Assembly: GCA_023415335.1 (NCBI GenBank)
Contig: JAEZLD010000037.1
Coordinates: 1 to 22,595 of the forward strand
Direction of reading: 5' to 3'
DNA from: Bacillota bacterium
GTDB lineage: Bacteria > Bacillota > Clostridia > Clostridiales > Caloramatoraceae
DNA length: 22,595 bases
Numbering within the stretch: the stretch's first letter is position 1; every line of letters starts with the position of its first letter. Both the position numbers and the translations under genes were made by a program. This document shows, one piece after another, positions 22,425-22,595 of the stretch. The notes below the pieces were generated by a model. That model was not told where the DNA came from. It saw only the letters and a list, made by a program, of their open reading frames with translations, and searched no databases.

Positions 22425-22595
22425 TCAAAGCCCCTGAATCTTAGATATTATTTCCAGCCCAACCTTTACGTCCATAGTCCTGCCGAACATTTCAACTTCA
22501 ATTATAGCAGTGCATTTATGACGATCTATTTTTTTAATAAAGCCTGTATAATTCTGAAGAGGTCCCTCAGTAATTATTATCTTGTCGTTTTCTAT
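22425..22595 (-). CDS. 3' end of a NusG-family antiterminator (LoaP-like)
   Basis: The last 56 codons of a gene that enters from the right edge. They encode a KOW/NusG C-terminal domain: KIIITEGPLQNYTGFIKKID, then CTAIIEVEMFGRTMDVKVGL and a short tail to TGA at 22425. This matches the NusG pattern (gain of ribosomal or polymerase partners through the KOW barrel). Its position directly before a long polysaccharide operon is typical of LoaP, the NusG paralogue that promotes processive antitermination of such operons in Firmicutes. The N-terminal NGN domain, which would separate LoaP from housekeeping NusG, is outside the window. Confidence 0.75.
   Translation of the reverse strand: MENDKIIITEGPLQNYTGFIKKIDRHKCTAIIEVEMFGRTMDVKVGLEIISKIQGL

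Noticed and set aside
1..22595. CRISPR arrays, tRNA or rRNA genes, intact insertion sequences
   Set aside because: I looked for regular direct repeats, tRNA-like cloverleaf ends and transposase motifs on both strands and saw none that could be supported.

Overview
The window looks like a capsule or exopolysaccharide locus of a low-GC Gram-positive anaerobe (Firmicutes, class Clostridia, probably Lachnospiraceae such as Butyrivibrio, Pseudobutyrivibrio or Roseburia). This rests on the AT-rich sequence, strong GGAGG-type ribosome binding sites, the Wzx/Wzy gene set with a PglC-type initiating transferase, and the C-terminus of a NusG/LoaP-type antiterminator just before the cluster. The organism assignment is inference; no rRNA or other taxonomic marker is present. 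Almost every gene is on the minus strand, so the operon reads from the right edge to the left.

Right edge (22.6 to 21.8 kb): the 3' end of a NusG/LoaP-like gene is followed by a decayed FlaA1/CapD-like NDP-sugar dehydratase pseudogene with two frameshifts and a large internal deletion. Middle right (21.8 to 13.6 kb) is the polysaccharide assembly block: PglD-like acetyltransferase, initiating phosphoglycosyl transferase, NDP-sugar epimerase/reductase, two GT4-type glycosyltransferases, Wzy-type polymerase, Wzx-type flippase and a third glycosyltransferase. The last four or five of these genes look more AT-rich than their surroundings.

Centre (13.5 to 9.7 kb): rmlA and rmlC, then an unusual protein that joins an XRE helix-turn-helix to an RmlA-like domain lacking catalytic residues, then an intrinsic terminator, a candidate promoter, and rmlB. 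rmlD is not in the window.

Middle left (9.7 to 1.6 kb): a compact cassette of DegT-type sugar aminotransferase, GNAT acyltransferase, acyl carrier protein, AMP-forming acyl ligase, LuxE-like acyl-protein synthetase, LuxC-like acyl reductase, lactate/malate-dehydrogenase-like enzyme, SDR ketoreductase and type II thioesterase, ending at a strong terminator. Together with rmlB this looks able to make a dTDP-amino-sugar and a carrier-bound hydroxy-acyl (or derived aldehyde/alcohol) group to decorate it. This acyl cassette and the XRE/pseudo-RmlA fusion are the most unusual parts of the window.

Left edge (1.5 to 0 kb): a convergent plus-strand gene encodes a Wzz-like two-TM coiled-coil protein with a degenerate tyrosine-kinase-like tail and its own near-consensus promoter. 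A perfect 20-bp inverted repeat separates it from the 5' end of a divergent gene that leaves the window.
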